From the NCBI GenBank assembly GCA_016716745.1, contig JADJVD010000009.1:1-64000 (forward strand): 64,000 nt of DNA, given 5' to 3'. The notes beneath the pieces were generated by a model. The model worked only from the letters and a program-made list of their open reading frames with translations. It did no database searches and was not told the DNA's origin. A program made the translations under genes and the position numbers. Positions 8,254 through 16,443 of this stretch are shown piece by piece (the stretch's first letter is position 1; each line of letters opens with the position of its first letter). Origin of the DNA: Hyphomicrobiales bacterium (lineage in GTDB: Bacteria > Pseudomonadota > Alphaproteobacteria > Rhizobiales > Beijerinckiaceae).

Positions 8254-9288
8254 ATGAACGACCCACGCCCCGCCCGCGCCGGGCCGGCCGCCGCGGCGTT
8301 GGGCCTTGCGCCCGGCCTCGCCCTGTCGGTCGCCGCGGCGCTTCTGGCGGTTGGCGCGCAACGGCTCGAACTGGCGATGATTGGCCGCGCATGGCTGGAG
8401 GCGCCGGTGCTGGCGATCCTCATCGGCGCGGCGTTCCGCGCCGTCGTCGGCTTGTCGCCGCGCCTTGCGCCGGGCGTCGCCTTCAGCGCGCGCATCCTGC
8501 TCGAGATCGCGATCGTGCTGCTCGGCGCCTCGGTCGATTTCGTCGCGCTTGGCGTCGCCGGCCCCGGGCTGGCGCTGTGGGTTGCGGGCGGCGTCGTCGC
8601 GACGCTCGCGGCAGGCTACCTCATGGGCCGCGCCTTCGGGCTTGGCCCGCGGCTCGCCGCGCTGGTGGCGTGCGGCGATGCCATCTGCGGCAATTCGGCG
8701 ATCATGGCCGTGGCGCCGGTGATCGGCGCGAGCGCCGCCGAGATCGGCGCGGCGATCGCGTTCACCGCTCTGCTCGGCGTCGCGGTGGTGCTGCTGACGC
8801 CGCTCGTGCAGATCGTCTTCGCTCTCACCGACCGCCAGACCGGCCTGCTGGCCGGCATGACCGCCTACGCCGTTCCGCAGGTGCTCGCCGCCACCGCGGC
8901 GGCGGGCCCGCTCGCCGCGCAGCTCGGCGCGCTGGTGAAACTGATCCGCGTGCTGATGCTCGGTCCCGTCATCCTGATCGTGGGCGCGGTCGCGCGCGCC
9001 GGCGGCGGCGCGCGCATGCGCCTGTCGACGCTCGCGCCCTGGTTCGTTGTCGGCTTCCTCGCCATGGCGGCGTTGCGCAGCTTCGGCCTGCTTCCGCACG
9101 CCGCCGTCGCGCCCGCCGCCGCCGCGACCTCCGCGCTCACGCTCGTCGCGATGGCCGCGCTCGGATTGACGGTCGATCTGCGGGAGGCCGCCCGCAGCGG
9201 CGCCGGCGTCGTCGCGGCGGGCCTGTGCTCGCTTGCGATCCTCGCGTCGATCGCGACGGCGATGATCGTCGCGCTCGGCGTGCGCTGA
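8254..9288 (+). CDS. YeiH-family (putative sulfate exporter) membrane protein
   Basis: A 344-residue inner-membrane protein with about ten hydrophobic segments. It carries the UPF0324/YeiH family landmarks: FSARILLEIAIVLLGASVDF, ACGDAICGNSAIMAVAPVI and the second-half repeat GLTVDLREA. Family members are annotated as putative sulfate exporters, but the evidence is thin and the substrate here is unknown. It is divergent from the secreted-protein gene (95-base gap) and convergent with the FkbM gene, only three bases away. Confidence 0.87.
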   Translation: MNDPRPARAGPAAAALGLAPGLALSVAAALLAVGAQRLELAMIGRAWLEAPVLAILIGAAFRAVVGLSPRLAPGVAFSARILLEIAIVLLGASVDFVALGVAGPGLALWVAGGVVATLAAGYLMGRAFGLGPRLAALVACGDAICGNSAIMAVAPVIGASAAEIGAAIAFTALLGVAVVLLTPLVQIVFALTDRQTGLLAGMTAYAVPQVLAATAAAGPLAAQLGALVKLIRVLMLGPVILIVGAVARAGGGARMRLSTLAPWFVVGFLAMAALRSFGLLPHAAVAPAAAATSALTLVAMAALGLTVDLREAARSGAGVVAAGLCSLAILASIATAMIVALGVR

Positions 9289-9291
9289 GCT

Positions 9292-10050
9292 TCAGCCGGC
9301 GAGCGCGTAGACGTCGCCGGAATTGGCCGCATGCGGCAGGCCGTCGATCCACGCGCCCATCGCGGCCGCGCTCACCGGCGCGTCGAAGGCGAGCCGCTGC
9401 GTCTCGCCGAGCGCGACGTTGAAGCGCGCGACGCCGAGCGCGGAAAGACGCGCCAGCGCGCGATGGGCGACGGCGCGCTCGATGGTGGTGAACTCGAAGG
9501 ACAGCGCGCGCGGCGCCCGCGACAGGCCGGCGAGCACGCGGTCCTCGAAGCCCTCGACGTCGATCTTGACGAAATCGGGCGCGCCGTAACGCGCCGCGAG
9601 CGCGTCGAGCGTCGTCATCTCGACGTCGAGCGCGCGGTCCCACACCTGCCCCTCCCAGCCGCCGGCGCCCTCCGCCGCGCGCACGAACTCGGCCGAAGCA
9701 GTGGAGACGGTGGGGTTGGCCGAATTGACGTGCAGCGTGATCCGACCCTCGCGGTCGCCGGCCGCCACGGGCAGCAGCGTGACGTTCCGGTCGCGCCCGC
9801 AGATCAGGCGGATCGCGCGCATCGGCCCCGGCTGCGGCTCGAGCGCGACGACGCGCGCCCCGAGCCGACGGAACGAGGCGACGCGGTCGCCCACATGCGC
9901 GCCGACGTCGAACACGAGATCGCCGGCGCGCACGAAGCGCGCGTAGAGCGCGTCCATCGCCGCCTTAGGCGCCTCGGGTCCGTGATAGAGCCGCACCGAG
10001 CGCATCACCGCGCGCGTGATCGGCCGGCCGCTCGTCGACAGCGCGCTCAT
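9292..10050 (-). CDS. FkbM-family methyltransferase
   Basis: A 252-residue SAM-dependent methyltransferase. Motif I is DLVFDVGAHVGDRVASF, then VVALEPQPGP (acidic end of strand 2), and the FkbM-type TLDALAARYGAPDFVKIDVEGFE. Such enzymes usually O-methylate sugars or similar small groups. The ATG overlaps the stop of the upstream opgH-like gene by four bases, so the two are translationally coupled. This suggests that it modifies the glucan made by that enzyme, which is an inference from position only. Confidence 0.86.
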   Translation of the reverse strand: MSALSTSGRPITRAVMRSVRLYHGPEAPKAAMDALYARFVRAGDLVFDVGAHVGDRVASFRRLGARVVALEPQPGPMRAIRLICGRDRNVTLLPVAAGDREGRITLHVNSANPTVSTASAEFVRAAEGAGGWEGQVWDRALDVEMTTLDALAARYGAPDFVKIDVEGFEDRVLAGLSRAPRALSFEFTTIERAVAHRALARLSALGVARFNVALGETQRLAFDAPVSAAAMGAWIDGLPHAANSGDVYALAG

Positions 10051-11831
10051 GGAGCGCCCTGCACGGCGGCGATCTCGACGGGCGTGTCGAACTCCTCCGG
10101 AATTGCGCACAGCCGCCATCTCGCGAGCGTTTCGCCGAGCGCCGGCGAGGCCGTCAGCATCGCGAAGGGGATGGCCAGCACATAGCCGGCGACGAGCGGC
10201 AGCGCCCAAGGGATCATTCCGGGCGCGCCCTTCGCCATCAGCGCGATGACGACGACGCCGAACAGCGTCTGCGGCCAAAGTCCCTTCGCGGCGGTGAGGA
10301 AGGAGAGCGCATGCGCGTCGCGCGACTGCCCGCTCCAGATCACGGATCGGCCGAACAGCAGCCCGATCATGAACAGCGCCGTGCGCAACGTCGTCGCGGC
10401 GCCGAGCAGGAAGGAGAAGGTCAATTCGGTCAGCACGCCCGCCGCAAAACGCAGCCCGCCGCCATAGGCGGCGATGCGCCCCTTCGTCAGCGCGATGTCG
10501 AGAAAGCCCGCGAGCTTCGGCGCCAGATACATCGTCAGGAAGGCGAGGTAGAGCAGCTTGGCGAGCCCCGCCGGAAAATCGGCGAGCGCCTCGCCGTCGA
10601 ACGGCTTCAGCGCGGCGAGCAGGATCATCAAGGTCCATGCCGGAACGCCGACGAACATCATGATCGCCCAGACGAGCTGGAAGCGGCTCATCGGGCGCAG
10701 ACCCGGCAGGCCGATCAGCCGCCAGTACTGCATGTTGCCCTGGCACCAGCGCAGATCGCGCCGCGTGAATTCCAGCAGCGTCGGCGGGTTCTCCTCGTAG
10801 CTGCCGCCCTCGACCGGGAGCACGCGCACTTCGTAGCCGGCGCGGCGCATGAACGTCGCCTCGACCTGATCGTGCGACATGATCGGCCCGCCGAGCGGCG
10901 GCCCGCCCGGCAGCACCGGCAACTGTCCGTGTTCGAGGAAGGGCTTCACGCGCACCAGCGCGTTGTGGCCCCAGAACGGACCGCAATCGCCCGCCCACCA
11001 CGCGCTGCCCATCGTGTAGGGGCGCATGCCATGGCGCATGCCGAACTGGAAGATGCGCGCGAAGGCCGAGCGCGAGGGCATGCCGACGACGAGCGTCTGC
11101 AGGATGCCGAGGCGCGGCCAGGCCTCGCCGATGCGCGCGATGCGCACGATCGATTCGCCCGTCATCAGGCTGTCGGCGTCGAGCGGCAGCATGAATTCGT
11201 AATGCGCGCCCCAGCGCCGGCAGAAGTCGCGCACATTGCCGGCCTTGAAGCCCTCGTTGGTCTCGCGCCGGCGATAGACGAGCGTGGAGGGCGAGCCCGC
11301 CTCGCGCGCCCGCCAGTCCGCGAACAGCGCCTCCTCGCGCGCGGCGACGTCGGCCTCCGTCGTGTCGCTCAGCACGAAATAGTCGAAGGCCGCGCCCGCG
11401 CCGGTCAGATCGACGCTGCGCTTGACCGTCTCGAACCGCGTGAAGGCGCGCGCCGGATCCTCGTTGCGGATCGTCATCAGGATCGCGGTGCGCTGCGCCG
11501 GCGCGTGGTTCGCGGCGGTCTCGGCGAAGCCCGCCACGGCGCGCGCGCCGGTCCCCGGCCCGTGCAGCAGCCACAGGCCGATGACCGCGTTCCAGAAGCC
11601 GAGCACGCTCCACGGCGCGGCGACGAGATAGCAGCCGAACATCAGCGCATCGACAATGGTCCAGCCGCCGGCCGCGCACATCCGCCACATGCCGGCGCCG
11701 ATCAGCACGTAGGCGGCGAGGATCAGCGCGGCGACGACGACGCGCCGGCGCGTCAACTCGGCGGCGAGGTCGATGCCGGCCGGCGTGCGGGCGCCGGGGC
11801 TTGCCGAAACGTCGCGGGTGAGGGAAGTCAT
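10047..11831 (-). CDS. opgH: Glucan biosynthesis glucosyltransferase H
   Basis: An inner-membrane family-2 glucosyltransferase that makes the beta-glucan backbone of osmoregulated periplasmic glucans from UDP-glucose. There are two N-terminal membrane segments (about residues 30-90), a cytosolic catalytic domain with MTIRNED, the DxD site in LPLDADSL, and the Q/RxxRW-type motif RRDLRWCQGN, then about five C-terminal membrane segments. The 594 residues are shorter than E. coli OpgH (over 800), but within range for alphaproteobacterial forms lacking the long N-terminus. Upstream frame extension to 12158 is rejected as it has no family similarity. I see no opgG nearby. Confidence 0.9.
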   Translation of the reverse strand: MTSLTRDVSASPGARTPAGIDLAAELTRRRVVVAALILAAYVLIGAGMWRMCAAGGWTIVDALMFGCYLVAAPWSVLGFWNAVIGLWLLHGPGTGARAVAGFAETAANHAPAQRTAILMTIRNEDPARAFTRFETVKRSVDLTGAGAAFDYFVLSDTTEADVAAREEALFADWRAREAGSPSTLVYRRRETNEGFKAGNVRDFCRRWGAHYEFMLPLDADSLMTGESIVRIARIGEAWPRLGILQTLVVGMPSRSAFARIFQFGMRHGMRPYTMGSAWWAGDCGPFWGHNALVRVKPFLEHGQLPVLPGGPPLGGPIMSHDQVEATFMRRAGYEVRVLPVEGGSYEENPPTLLEFTRRDLRWCQGNMQYWRLIGLPGLRPMSRFQLVWAIMMFVGVPAWTLMILLAALKPFDGEALADFPAGLAKLLYLAFLTMYLAPKLAGFLDIALTKGRIAAYGGGLRFAAGVLTELTFSFLLGAATTLRTALFMIGLLFGRSVIWSGQSRDAHALSFLTAAKGLWPQTLFGVVVIALMAKGAPGMIPWALPLVAGYVLAIPFAMLTASPALGETLARWRLCAIPEEFDTPVEIAAVQGAP

Positions 11832-11964
11832 GCGGGCGCGATCATGCGGTGGTCGGGTCCGGCGGCCGGAGAAGCGAAGGGCGGCGATTCCGGCCGACAC
11901 CGGATGAACCGTCGCTGAATGCGCGCCGGCCGGCCGCGCCCGCTTGTCGATAGGATGGAAGCCC

Positions 11965-12957
11965 ATGCCGAGGCAATCGCCCCACGCCGCCCGCGCGCTC
12001 TGGTACGAGCGGCCGGGCGAGGCCTCGCTGCGGCCGACCCGCCTCGTCCCGCCCGAGGCCGACGAGGCGGAGGTCGCGACGCTCTGGTCGGGCCTCAGCC
12101 GCGGCACCGAGCGGCTGATCTTCGAGGGCAGGGTGCCGCAGGCCGAGTTCGGCCGCATGCGCGCGCCCTTGCAGGAGGGCGATTTTCCGTTTCCGGTGAA
12201 ATATGGCTACTGCGCCGTCGGCCGCGTCGAGAAGGGGCCGGACGAATGGCTCGGCCGCATCGTCTTCGCCCTGCATCCCCATCAGGACCGGTTCGTCGCG
12301 CCCGTCTCCTTGCTGTCGCCGGTTCCCGACGAACAGATCGCCCGCCGCGCCGTGCTCGCCGCCAATATGGAGACGGCGCTGAACGCGCTGTGGGATTCGG
12401 GCGCCGGGCCGGGGGAGCGCATCGCGGTCGTCGGCGCCGGCGTCGTCGGCCTGCTGGTCGCCTTTCTCGCGGCGCGCCTGCCGGGCGCGGAGGTGACGGT
12501 GGTCGATCTGATCGCCGACCGCGCCGGCCTCGCCGAGGCGCTGGGCGCCCGCTTCGCGACGCCCGAGGCGGCCGCCGACGTCGCGGCCGAGGCCGACGTC
12601 GTGTTCCACACCAGCGCCAGCGCGGCGGGGCTGGCGACGGCGCTGTCACTCGGCGGGCTGGAGGCGACCGTCGTCGAGATGAGCTGGTATGGCGCGGGCC
12701 AGATCGCCGCGCCGCTCGGCGAGGCCTTTCACAGCCGGCGCCTGAAGCTCGTCTCCTCGCAGGTCGGGCAGGTGTCGCCCGCGCGCCGGCCGCGGTGGAC
12801 GCATCAGCGCCGCCTCGCCAAGGCGCTCGCGCTTCTCGACGACGCGCGCCTCGACGCGTTGATCGACAACGAGGTGGCGTTCGAGGATCTGCCCGCCGCT
12901 TTGCCGCGCATCCTGTCGCCGCGCGCGCCGGGGCTGGCGACGGTGGTGCGCTACTGA
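11965..12957 (+). CDS. MDR-family dehydrogenase, BchC-like, no obvious zinc ligands
   Basis: A 330-residue medium-chain dehydrogenase/reductase. Its N-terminal domain has WSGLSRGTERLIFEGRVP and KYGYCAVGRVEKG, resembling bacteriochlorophyllide dehydrogenase (BchC) types rather than zinc alcohol dehydrogenases: the usual CxH and GHE zinc ligands and the four structural cysteines are absent. The Rossmann motif VVGAGVVGLLVA (about residues 148-159) shows NAD(P) binding. The ATG at 11965 follows GGATGGAA. It heads the same-strand run PTPS-like / glycosyltransferase / methyltransferase / zinc finger, which suggests oxidation or reduction of the common product. Substrate is unknown. Confidence 0.82.
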   Translation: MPRQSPHAARALWYERPGEASLRPTRLVPPEADEAEVATLWSGLSRGTERLIFEGRVPQAEFGRMRAPLQEGDFPFPVKYGYCAVGRVEKGPDEWLGRIVFALHPHQDRFVAPVSLLSPVPDEQIARRAVLAANMETALNALWDSGAGPGERIAVVGAGVVGLLVAFLAARLPGAEVTVVDLIADRAGLAEALGARFATPEAAADVAAEADVVFHTSASAAGLATALSLGGLEATVVEMSWYGAGQIAAPLGEAFHSRRLKLVSSQVGQVSPARRPRWTHQRRLAKALALLDDARLDALIDNEVAFEDLPAALPRILSPRAPGLATVVRY

Positions 12958-13026
12958 AAGACGTGCTGGCGGCGGCTTGATCGCGCCGCCGCGCTCGCCG
13001 AAGCTGTCGCCGACACGGGAGGACGC

Positions 13027-13425
13027 ATGTACGCGCTGGAAGTCCGCGATCACATCATGATCGCCCATTCGTTCAAGGGCGAGTTCTTCGGCCCCGCGCA
13101 GAAGACCCACGGCGCGACCTTCGTCGTCGACGTCGCCTTCTTCCGCGAGACGCTGACCGAGCACGAGGTGGTGGTCGACATCGGCCGCGCGCATGAGGCG
13201 CTGAAGGCCGCGCTCGCGCCGATCAACTACCAGAATCTCGACGAGCTGCCGCGCTTCTCCGGCCGGCAGACGACGACGGAGTTTCTGTCGAAATACGTCT
13301 TCGACGAGATGGCCGCCGCCGCGCGCGCCGGCCGCCTCGGCCCCGGCGGCGAGGGGATCGCGAGGATCCGCGTCACGCTGCACGAGTCGCATGTCGCCCG
13401 CGCCTGGTACGAGGCGGCGCTGTGA
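13027..13425 (+). CDS. PTPS/QueD-fold protein lacking the catalytic triad
   Basis: A 132-residue member of the 6-pyruvoyltetrahydropterin synthase / 6-carboxytetrahydropterin synthase family, by alignment from memory with E. coli QueD. Length, the TTTEFLSKYVFDEM helix and the C-terminal RVTLHESHVARAWYE match, and E120 sits where the pterin-anchoring glutamate lies. However, the zinc motif is H14 plus H28-G-A30 instead of H...HxH, the catalytic Cys before it is absent (AQKTHGA), and the catalytic Asp-His pair is Asn67-Tyr68. It should bind a pterin or pyrimidine but not run normal PTPS chemistry. A GGAGG site precedes the ATG. Confidence 0.85.
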   Translation: MYALEVRDHIMIAHSFKGEFFGPAQKTHGATFVVDVAFFRETLTEHEVVVDIGRAHEALKAALAPINYQNLDELPRFSGRQTTTEFLSKYVFDEMAAAARAGRLGPGGEGIARIRVTLHESHVARAWYEAAL

Positions 13426-13435
13426 CGGCGCGCGC

Positions 13436-14488
13436 ATGACGGCGGTCTTCGTCATCCCCGGCGATCTGGCGACGGTCAGCGGCGGCTACGCCTACGACCG
13501 CGCCGTGCTGGCGCAGGCGCCCGCCGCGGGCCTCGCGCTGACGCATCTGTCCTTGCCGGGCGCGTGGCCGCATCCCTCGTCGCACGATCTGGAGGAAGCG
13601 CGGCGGCGCCTCGCGGCCACGCCCGCCGACGCGACGCTGCTGATCGACGGGCTGGCGCTCGGCGCCATGCCGCCGGCCTTCGTCGCCGGGCTGAGCCGGC
13701 GCATCGTCGCGCTCGTGCATCATCCGCTGGGGCTGGAGGCGGGGCTGTCGCCGCCCCGCGCCGCCGCCCTCATCGAGAACGAGCGCGGCGTGCTCGCCCA
13801 CGCCGCGCGCGTCGTGGTGACGAGCCGGCACACGGGCGCGCTGCTCGCGGTCGATTTCGACGTGCCGATGGATCGCGTCGTCGTCGCCGAACCCGGCACG
13901 GAGCCGGCCGCGCGCGCGACGGGCGGCGGCGCGCCGCTGACGATGATCGCGGTCGGCACGGTGCTGCCGCGCAAGGGCTATCTGCACCTCGCCGAGGCGC
14001 TCGGCGGTCTGCGCGATCTCGACTGGCGGCTCGACGTCGTCGGCGGTCTCGCCGCCGCGCCCGACGAAACCGCCGCCCTGCGCGAGACGCTCGACCGCCG
14101 TCGCCTGACGGAGCGCGTGACGCTGCGCGGCGCGGTCACCGGCGCCGCGCTCGACGGCATGCTGGCGAGCGCCGACCTGTTCGTCATGCCCTCGCTCTAC
14201 GAGGGCTACGGCATGGCGCTGGCCGAGGCGATGGCGCGCGGCCTGCCGATCGTCGCAACGCGGGCCGGCGCGGCCGCCGACACGGTTCCCGACGAGGCCG
14301 CGCTGAAGGTCGATCCGGGCGATGCGCCCGCGCTCGCCGGCGCGCTGCGCAAGGCGATCATGGATGCGGGCCTGCGCGCCCGCCTCGCGGAGGCGTCGTG
14401 GCGCGCCGGACAAAATCTGCCGCGCTGGCGCGATACGGCGGCGCGCGTCGCCGAGGCGATCCGCGCGGCCGAAGGGGAGGGCGCATGA
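13436..14488 (+). CDS. Family 4 glycosyltransferase
   Basis: A 350-residue GT-B fold glycosyltransferase. The N-terminus has MTAVFVIPGDLATVSGGYAYDR, the centre VGTVLPRKGYLHL, and the donor-binding EX7E motif EGYGMALAEAMARGLPIV lies near residue 260-278. It probably transfers a sugar from an activated nucleotide-sugar to a small acceptor; the acceptor is not deducible alone. The chosen ATG is ten bases after the PTPS-like stop; the longer open frame overlaps that gene. It overlaps the methyltransferase start by four bases. Confidence 0.87.
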   Translation: MTAVFVIPGDLATVSGGYAYDRAVLAQAPAAGLALTHLSLPGAWPHPSSHDLEEARRRLAATPADATLLIDGLALGAMPPAFVAGLSRRIVALVHHPLGLEAGLSPPRAAALIENERGVLAHAARVVVTSRHTGALLAVDFDVPMDRVVVAEPGTEPAARATGGGAPLTMIAVGTVLPRKGYLHLAEALGGLRDLDWRLDVVGGLAAAPDETAALRETLDRRRLTERVTLRGAVTGAALDGMLASADLFVMPSLYEGYGMALAEAMARGLPIVATRAGAAADTVPDEAALKVDPGDAPALAGALRKAIMDAGLRARLAEASWRAGQNLPRWRDTAARVAEAIRAAEGEGA

Positions 14489-15339
14489 GCGAGGGCTTTT
14501 CGGCGGAATGGCTGGCGCTGCGCGAGCCGGCCGACCACGCCGCGCGCGATCCGGGCCTGGCCGCCGCGGCGAGCGCGGCCGTCGGCGAGCGGCGCGTGCA
14601 GCGCGTCGTCGATCTGGGCTGCGGCGCCGGCTCCAATCTGCGCGGCTTCGCCCCGAAGCTCGGGCCGCGCCAGCACTGGACGCTGGTCGATTTCGATCCG
14701 CGCCTGCTCGAGGCGGCGCGCGCCGCGCTGACGCGCTGGGCCGACCGCGCGAGGGCCGAGGGCGACGCGCTGTTTCTGGAGCAAGGCGGGCGCCGCATCG
14801 AGGTCGCCTTCCGTCAGGTCGATCTTGCGGCCGATCCCGCCGGCCCGCTCGCCGGCGAGGTCGATCTCGTCACCGCCGCCGCGCTTTTCGATCTCGTCTC
14901 GCAGGACTGGCTGGCGCGCTTTTCCGACGCGCTCGCGGCCCGCCGCCTGCCGCTCTACACCGTGCTGATCTACGATGGGATCGAGCGTTGGGCCCCGCCG
15001 CATCCGGCGGACGCGGCTGCGCTCGCGGCCTTCCACGCGCATCAGGCCGGCGACAAGGGCTTCGGCCCGGCGCTCAGGCCGCAGGCCGCGCCGCCTTCGA
15101 GGCGGCGCTGACGCGGCGCGGCTACCCGCGCGCGCCGGGCGCAGAGCCCGTGGCGTCTCGGCCCGGCGCAGGCCGCGCTGATCGAGGCGCTGGCGGACGG
15201 CGCGGCCGGCGCGCTCGCCGAGACGGGGCGCATGGCGGCCGCAGACATCGAGGATTGGCGCCTCGCCCGCCGCGTCGCCAGCGCCTGCGAGATCGGCCAC
15301 GAGGATCTGTTGGCGACGCCGGCGGGGACGCCGCGATGA
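14485..15339 (+). pseudogene. Class I SAM-dependent methyltransferase with two compensating frameshifts
   Basis: The first 200 codons encode a Rossmann methyltransferase (VVDLGCGAGSNLRGF near residue 42, then TLVDFDPRLLEAA). In frame it stops at 15109-15111. Coding similarity continues in the next frame from about 15090 (AAFEAALTRRGY), then returns to the original frame at about 15127 (SPWRLGPAQ) and runs to TGA at 15337. A missing base near 15086-15092 and an extra C at 15125-15127 explain both, restoring a protein of about 284 residues. The ends overlap both neighbours by four bases, which supports an originally intact gene. Either sequencing errors or a real 35-base out-of-frame patch is possible. 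A truncated 208-residue product is the alternative. Confidence 0.8.
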
Positions 15340-15854
15340 CCCGGACGCCGACCGCCGCCATCACTCCGCCCTTCGGCCAGCGCCTGCGCGCCGCCGCCCG
15401 GATGCTGACGCGCGCCGGCGACGATCAGCCGTGCTGCAGCTTCTGCGGCAAGGACCGGAACCAGGTGCGCACCATCGTGTGCGGCCCCGGCGTCGCGATC
15501 TGCTGGCATTGCGCAAGCATCGTGTGCTGGGAGGCTTACGCCGCCAGCGTCGAGGTAGAGCTGGGCGATCGTAAGCAGGTGACGATTTCCGGCCTGCTGG
15601 GGCCGTCCGAGAAAATGACCGCCGAGATGTGCGACAGGGCGCCGGCGCAACTGGCGCGCGTCGCCGACGATTTCGGCGTCGACGTGATTGCATGGACGAT
15701 CGGAAAGCGCTGCGACGGCGGCGCGGACGAGGCGCATTTCAGCGTCGCCGCGCCGCACGCCGCGGATGTCGAGGCGCTCGCGCCACGGCTTCGCGCGGCG
15801 GCGCGCGCCGCACTCGGCCTGCCCGAGGTCGACCCGAACGCGCCGTCCGCGTGA
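15336..15854 (+). CDS. Stand-alone ClpX-type C4 zinc-finger protein
   Basis: A 172-residue protein whose residues 33-64 match the N-terminal zinc-binding domain of ClpX: C34-x2-C37, GKDRNQVRTIV-GPGVAIC, and C56-x2-C59. The AAA+ part of ClpX is absent. The remaining 100 residues are soluble and not recognised by me. In ClpX this domain dimerises and docks substrates or adaptors, so a role as adaptor or regulator is possible but unproven. The ATG overlaps the TGA of the restored methyltransferase frame by four bases, which ties it to the pterin/pyrimidine-like cluster. Confidence 0.82.
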   Translation: MTRTPTAAITPPFGQRLRAAARMLTRAGDDQPCCSFCGKDRNQVRTIVCGPGVAICWHCASIVCWEAYAASVEVELGDRKQVTISGLLGPSEKMTAEMCDRAPAQLARVADDFGVDVIAWTIGKRCDGGADEAHFSVAAPHAADVEALAPRLRAAARAALGLPEVDPNAPSA

Positions 15855-15867
15855 TCCGCGCGGCGCT

Positions 15868-16443
15868 CTACGCGCCCGGCCACATCCGCCGGAACACGCC
15901 GTCCTTCTTGACGACGAGATGCATCAGCGCGCCGCCGATATGGGCGGCGACCAGCAAGGCGAGCAGCATCGCCGCCGCGCCATGCGCGCCCAGGATCGTC
16001 TTCGACAGCTCGCGATCCTCGGCCACGAAATGCGGCAGGTTGAACAGGCCGAACACCGTGATCTCGGCGCGGTAGGCCGACGTGCCGGCCCAGCCGAGCA
16101 GCGGCACGAGGAACACCATCACGTAGAGGAGGTGATGCACCGCCGTCGAGGCGATGCGCTCGAGCGGCGTCAGGGTGGGCACGGGCGCCGGCGCGCCATT
16201 GGCGATGCGCACGGCGACGCGCAGCACGGCGACCGCCAGCACCATGAAGCCGAACGAGCGATGCGCGTTGTAGAGCCCGTTCATCGTCGCGTCGGAAAAG
16301 GTTCCGGGCGCCGCCTTGCCGATGACGATCCCGAGCGGCAGCGCCGTCAGCACCAGCGCGGCGTGCAGCCAGTGAACGGCGCGCTGGGCGGGCGAATAGA
16401 CAGGACCGGCGAGATACTGCGTCTGGGTCTGGCTCATGCTCAT
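15868..16443 (-). CDS. Cytochrome b561-type membrane protein
   Basis: A 191-residue protein with four membrane helices and the histidines expected for two b hemes: AVHWLHA in helix 1, NAHRSFG in helix 2, TAVHHLLYVM in helix 3 and AHGAAAMLLALLVAAHIG in helix 4. Bacterial b561 proteins carry electrons across the inner membrane, often oxidising quinol. Its ATG overlaps the stop of the RibD-type reductase by four bases, so the two are coupled. Whether they share a redox function is not shown. Confidence 0.88.
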   Translation of the reverse strand: MSMSQTQTQYLAGPVYSPAQRAVHWLHAALVLTALPLGIVIGKAAPGTFSDATMNGLYNAHRSFGFMVLAVAVLRVAVRIANGAPAPVPTLTPLERIASTAVHHLLYVMVFLVPLLGWAGTSAYRAEITVFGLFNLPHFVAEDRELSKTILGAHGAAAMLLALLVAAHIGGALMHLVVKKDGVFRRMWPGA

